In this document: in pieces, positions 4,163-5,363 of the stretch | How the letters are laid out: each line of letters starts with the position of its first letter | Numbering within the stretch: the stretch's first letter is position 1 | Assembly: GCA_023433835.1 (NCBI GenBank) | Contig: JAEYTW010000424.1 | Coordinates: 1 to 5,363, forward strand | Source: Pseudomonadota bacterium | Lineage (GTDB): Bacteria > Pseudomonadota > Alphaproteobacteria > Ferrovibrionales > Ferrovibrionaceae | DNA: 5,363 bases | Direction: 5' to 3' | Translations under genes and position numbers: made by a program | The notes under the pieces: generated by a model | Told to the model about the DNA's origin: nothing | Database searches by the model: none | What the model saw: the letters and a program-made list of their open reading frames with translations, nothing else

Positions 4163-5363
4163 CCGACGCGACGACGATGCCCTATCGCGTGCTGGCGCGG
4201 AAATACCGCCCGGCCGATTTCTCCGCCCTGGTGGGCCAGGAAGCCCTGGTCCGCACGCTGTCGAACGCCATCGCCTCGGGCCGCGTCGCCCAGGCGTTCG
4301 TGCTGACCGGCGTGCGCGGCATCGGCAAGACCACCACGGCGCGTATCATCGCGCGCGGCCTCAACTGCATCGGGCTGGACGGCCAGGGCGGGCCGACGAC
4401 GAGCCCTTGCGGCGTCTGCGCCAACTGCCTCGGCATCGCCGAGGACCGCCATCCCGATGTCATCGAGATGGATGCGGCCAGCCGCACCGGCGTCGACGGC
4501 ATCCGCGACCTGATCGATGGCGTGCGCTACCTGCCGGTGCAGGCGCGCTACAAGGTCTACATCCTCGACGAAGTGCACATGCTGTCGACGGCGGCGTTCA
4601 ATGCGCTGCTGAAGACGCTCGAGGAACCGCCCGAGCATGTGAAGTTCGTCTTCTGCACCACCGAAATCCGCAAGGTGCCGATCACGGTGCTGTCGCGCTG
4701 CCAGCGCTTCGACCTGCGCCGGCTCGACGCCGAGACGATGATCAGCCATCTCGGCTGGGTCGCCGCCCAGGAAAAGGCCGAGGTCGCGCCCGAGGCGCTG
4801 GCCCTGCTGGCGCGCGCGGCCGAAGGCTCGGTGCGCGACGGCCTGTCGCTGCTCGACCAGGCGATCGCGCACGGGGCCGGCGCCATCTCGGCCGATCAGG
4901 TGCGCGACATGCTGGGCCTGGCCGATCGCGGCCAGGTCGTCGACCTGTTCGACCTGGTGATGAAGGGCCAGATCGCCGAGGCGCTGGCCAGCTTGCGCGC
5001 CCAGTACGATCGCGGTGCCGATCCGCTGGCCGTGATCCAGGATCTGCTCGAGCTCACCCACTGGCTCACCCGCATCAAGGTCGCGCCCGACGCGGTCGAC
5101 GACGTCACCGCGGCCGAGACCGAGCGGGCCCGGGCGCGCGAGCTTGCCCGCTCGCTGTCGATGCCGGTCCTGTCGCGCACCTGGCAGATGCTGCTGAAGG
5201 GCCTGGGCGAGGCACGCGTGGCGCCGTCGGCCATCGCGGCGGCGGAAATGGTGCTGGTGCGGCTGGCCTATGCCGCCGACCTGCCGGGCCCGGCCGACCT
5301 GATCCGCCAGCTGCAGGGCCAGGGTGCTTCGCCCGGCGCCGGCCCGGCCGCGCCGCGCGGGCC
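4159..5363 (+). CDS. dnaX: DNA polymerase III subunit tau/gamma (clamp loader), N-terminal 401 residues, 3' end beyond window
   Basis: This is the ATPase subunit of the clamp loader, which opens the beta clamp and loads it on primed DNA. In many bacteria the full-length tau form also ties the polymerase cores to DnaB. The AAA+ module begins YRVLARKYRPADFSALVGQE (9-28). The Walker A is GVRGIGKTT (51-59). Four zinc-type cysteines are C70, C84, C87 and C90. The Walker B is LDEVHM (136-141). A TTE stretch at 167-169 fits sensor 1, and S179-R180-C181 is the SRC motif with the arginine finger. The lid carries GSVRDGLSLLDQAI (223-236). Domain III helices follow to about residue 385. A Gly/Ala/Pro-rich linker starts at the right edge, so the tau-specific domains and any frameshift site are outside. 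The start is ATG 4159 with a weak GGCGAG upstream; ATG 4177 is an in-frame alternative. No dnaX promoter is visible, so readthrough from ffs is possible. Confidence 0.97.
   Translation, partial: MTDATTMPYRVLARKYRPADFSALVGQEALVRTLSNAIASGRVAQAFVLTGVRGIGKTTTARIIARGLNCIGLDGQGGPTTSPCGVCANCLGIAEDRHPDVIEMDAASRTGVDGIRDLIDGVRYLPVQARYKVYILDEVHMLSTAAFNALLKTLEEPPEHVKFVFCTTEIRKVPITVLSRCQRFDLRRLDAETMISHLGWVAAQEKAEVAPEALALLARAAEGSVRDGLSLLDQAIAHGAGAISADQVRDMLGLADRGQVVDLFDLVMKGQIAEALASLRAQYDRGADPLAVIQDLLELTHWLTRIKVAPDAVDDVTAAETERARARELARSLSMPVLSRTWQMLLKGLGEARVAPSAIAAAEMVLVRLAYAADLPGPADLIRQLQGQGASPGAGPAAPRG

Noticed and set aside
4042..5061. Long minus-strand frame of 339 codons antisense to dnaX
   Set aside because: Shadow of a certain gene in high-GC DNA. 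It also runs into the SRP RNA gene and shows no family motif.

Overview
This is a GC-rich window with dense coding and short intergenic gaps. The small bacterial SRP RNA gene immediately upstream of dnaX, in a high-GC background, suggests a free-living alphaproteobacterium (Rhodospirillales-like). That placement rests on gene order and composition, not on a database match.

Left third, minus strand: a complete LysR-type regulator (1261 to 359) is followed after 25 bp by the start of a GntR-type regulator of the MocR/PdxR class, cut by the left edge. The two probably share a transcript.

The LysR gene diverges from azoR (1364-1975), an FMN-dependent NADH-azoreductase/quinone reductase. The control region between them carries four copies of a half-site ATNGTYCC, arranged as two inverted pairs about 51 bp apart, plus a separate perfect dyad. 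This looks like an operator set for the LysR protein, controlling azoR and its own gene. A 12-bp GC-rich hairpin closes the azoR unit.

Middle: a TetR/BetI-like repressor (2067-2720) lies 13 bp upstream of a 12-helix MFS transporter of the metabolite:H+ symporter type (2734-3987). They look like a two-gene, self-regulated uptake or efflux unit with unknown substrate.

Right: the SRP RNA gene ffs (about 4004-4100) is driven by a well-formed promoter (TTGCAC-N17-GATATA) whose -35 box lies inside the last codons of the transporter gene. It is followed by dnaX (4159 to beyond the right edge), encoding the tau/gamma subunit of the DNA polymerase III clamp loader. The 58-bp ffs-dnaX gap holds a small hairpin and a 15-codon ORF whose stop overlaps the dnaX start as ATGA.

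I see no mobile element, CRISPR array or clearly novel system. The points most worth a second look are the repeated operator architecture at the lysR/azoR boundary and the leader between ffs and dnaX.
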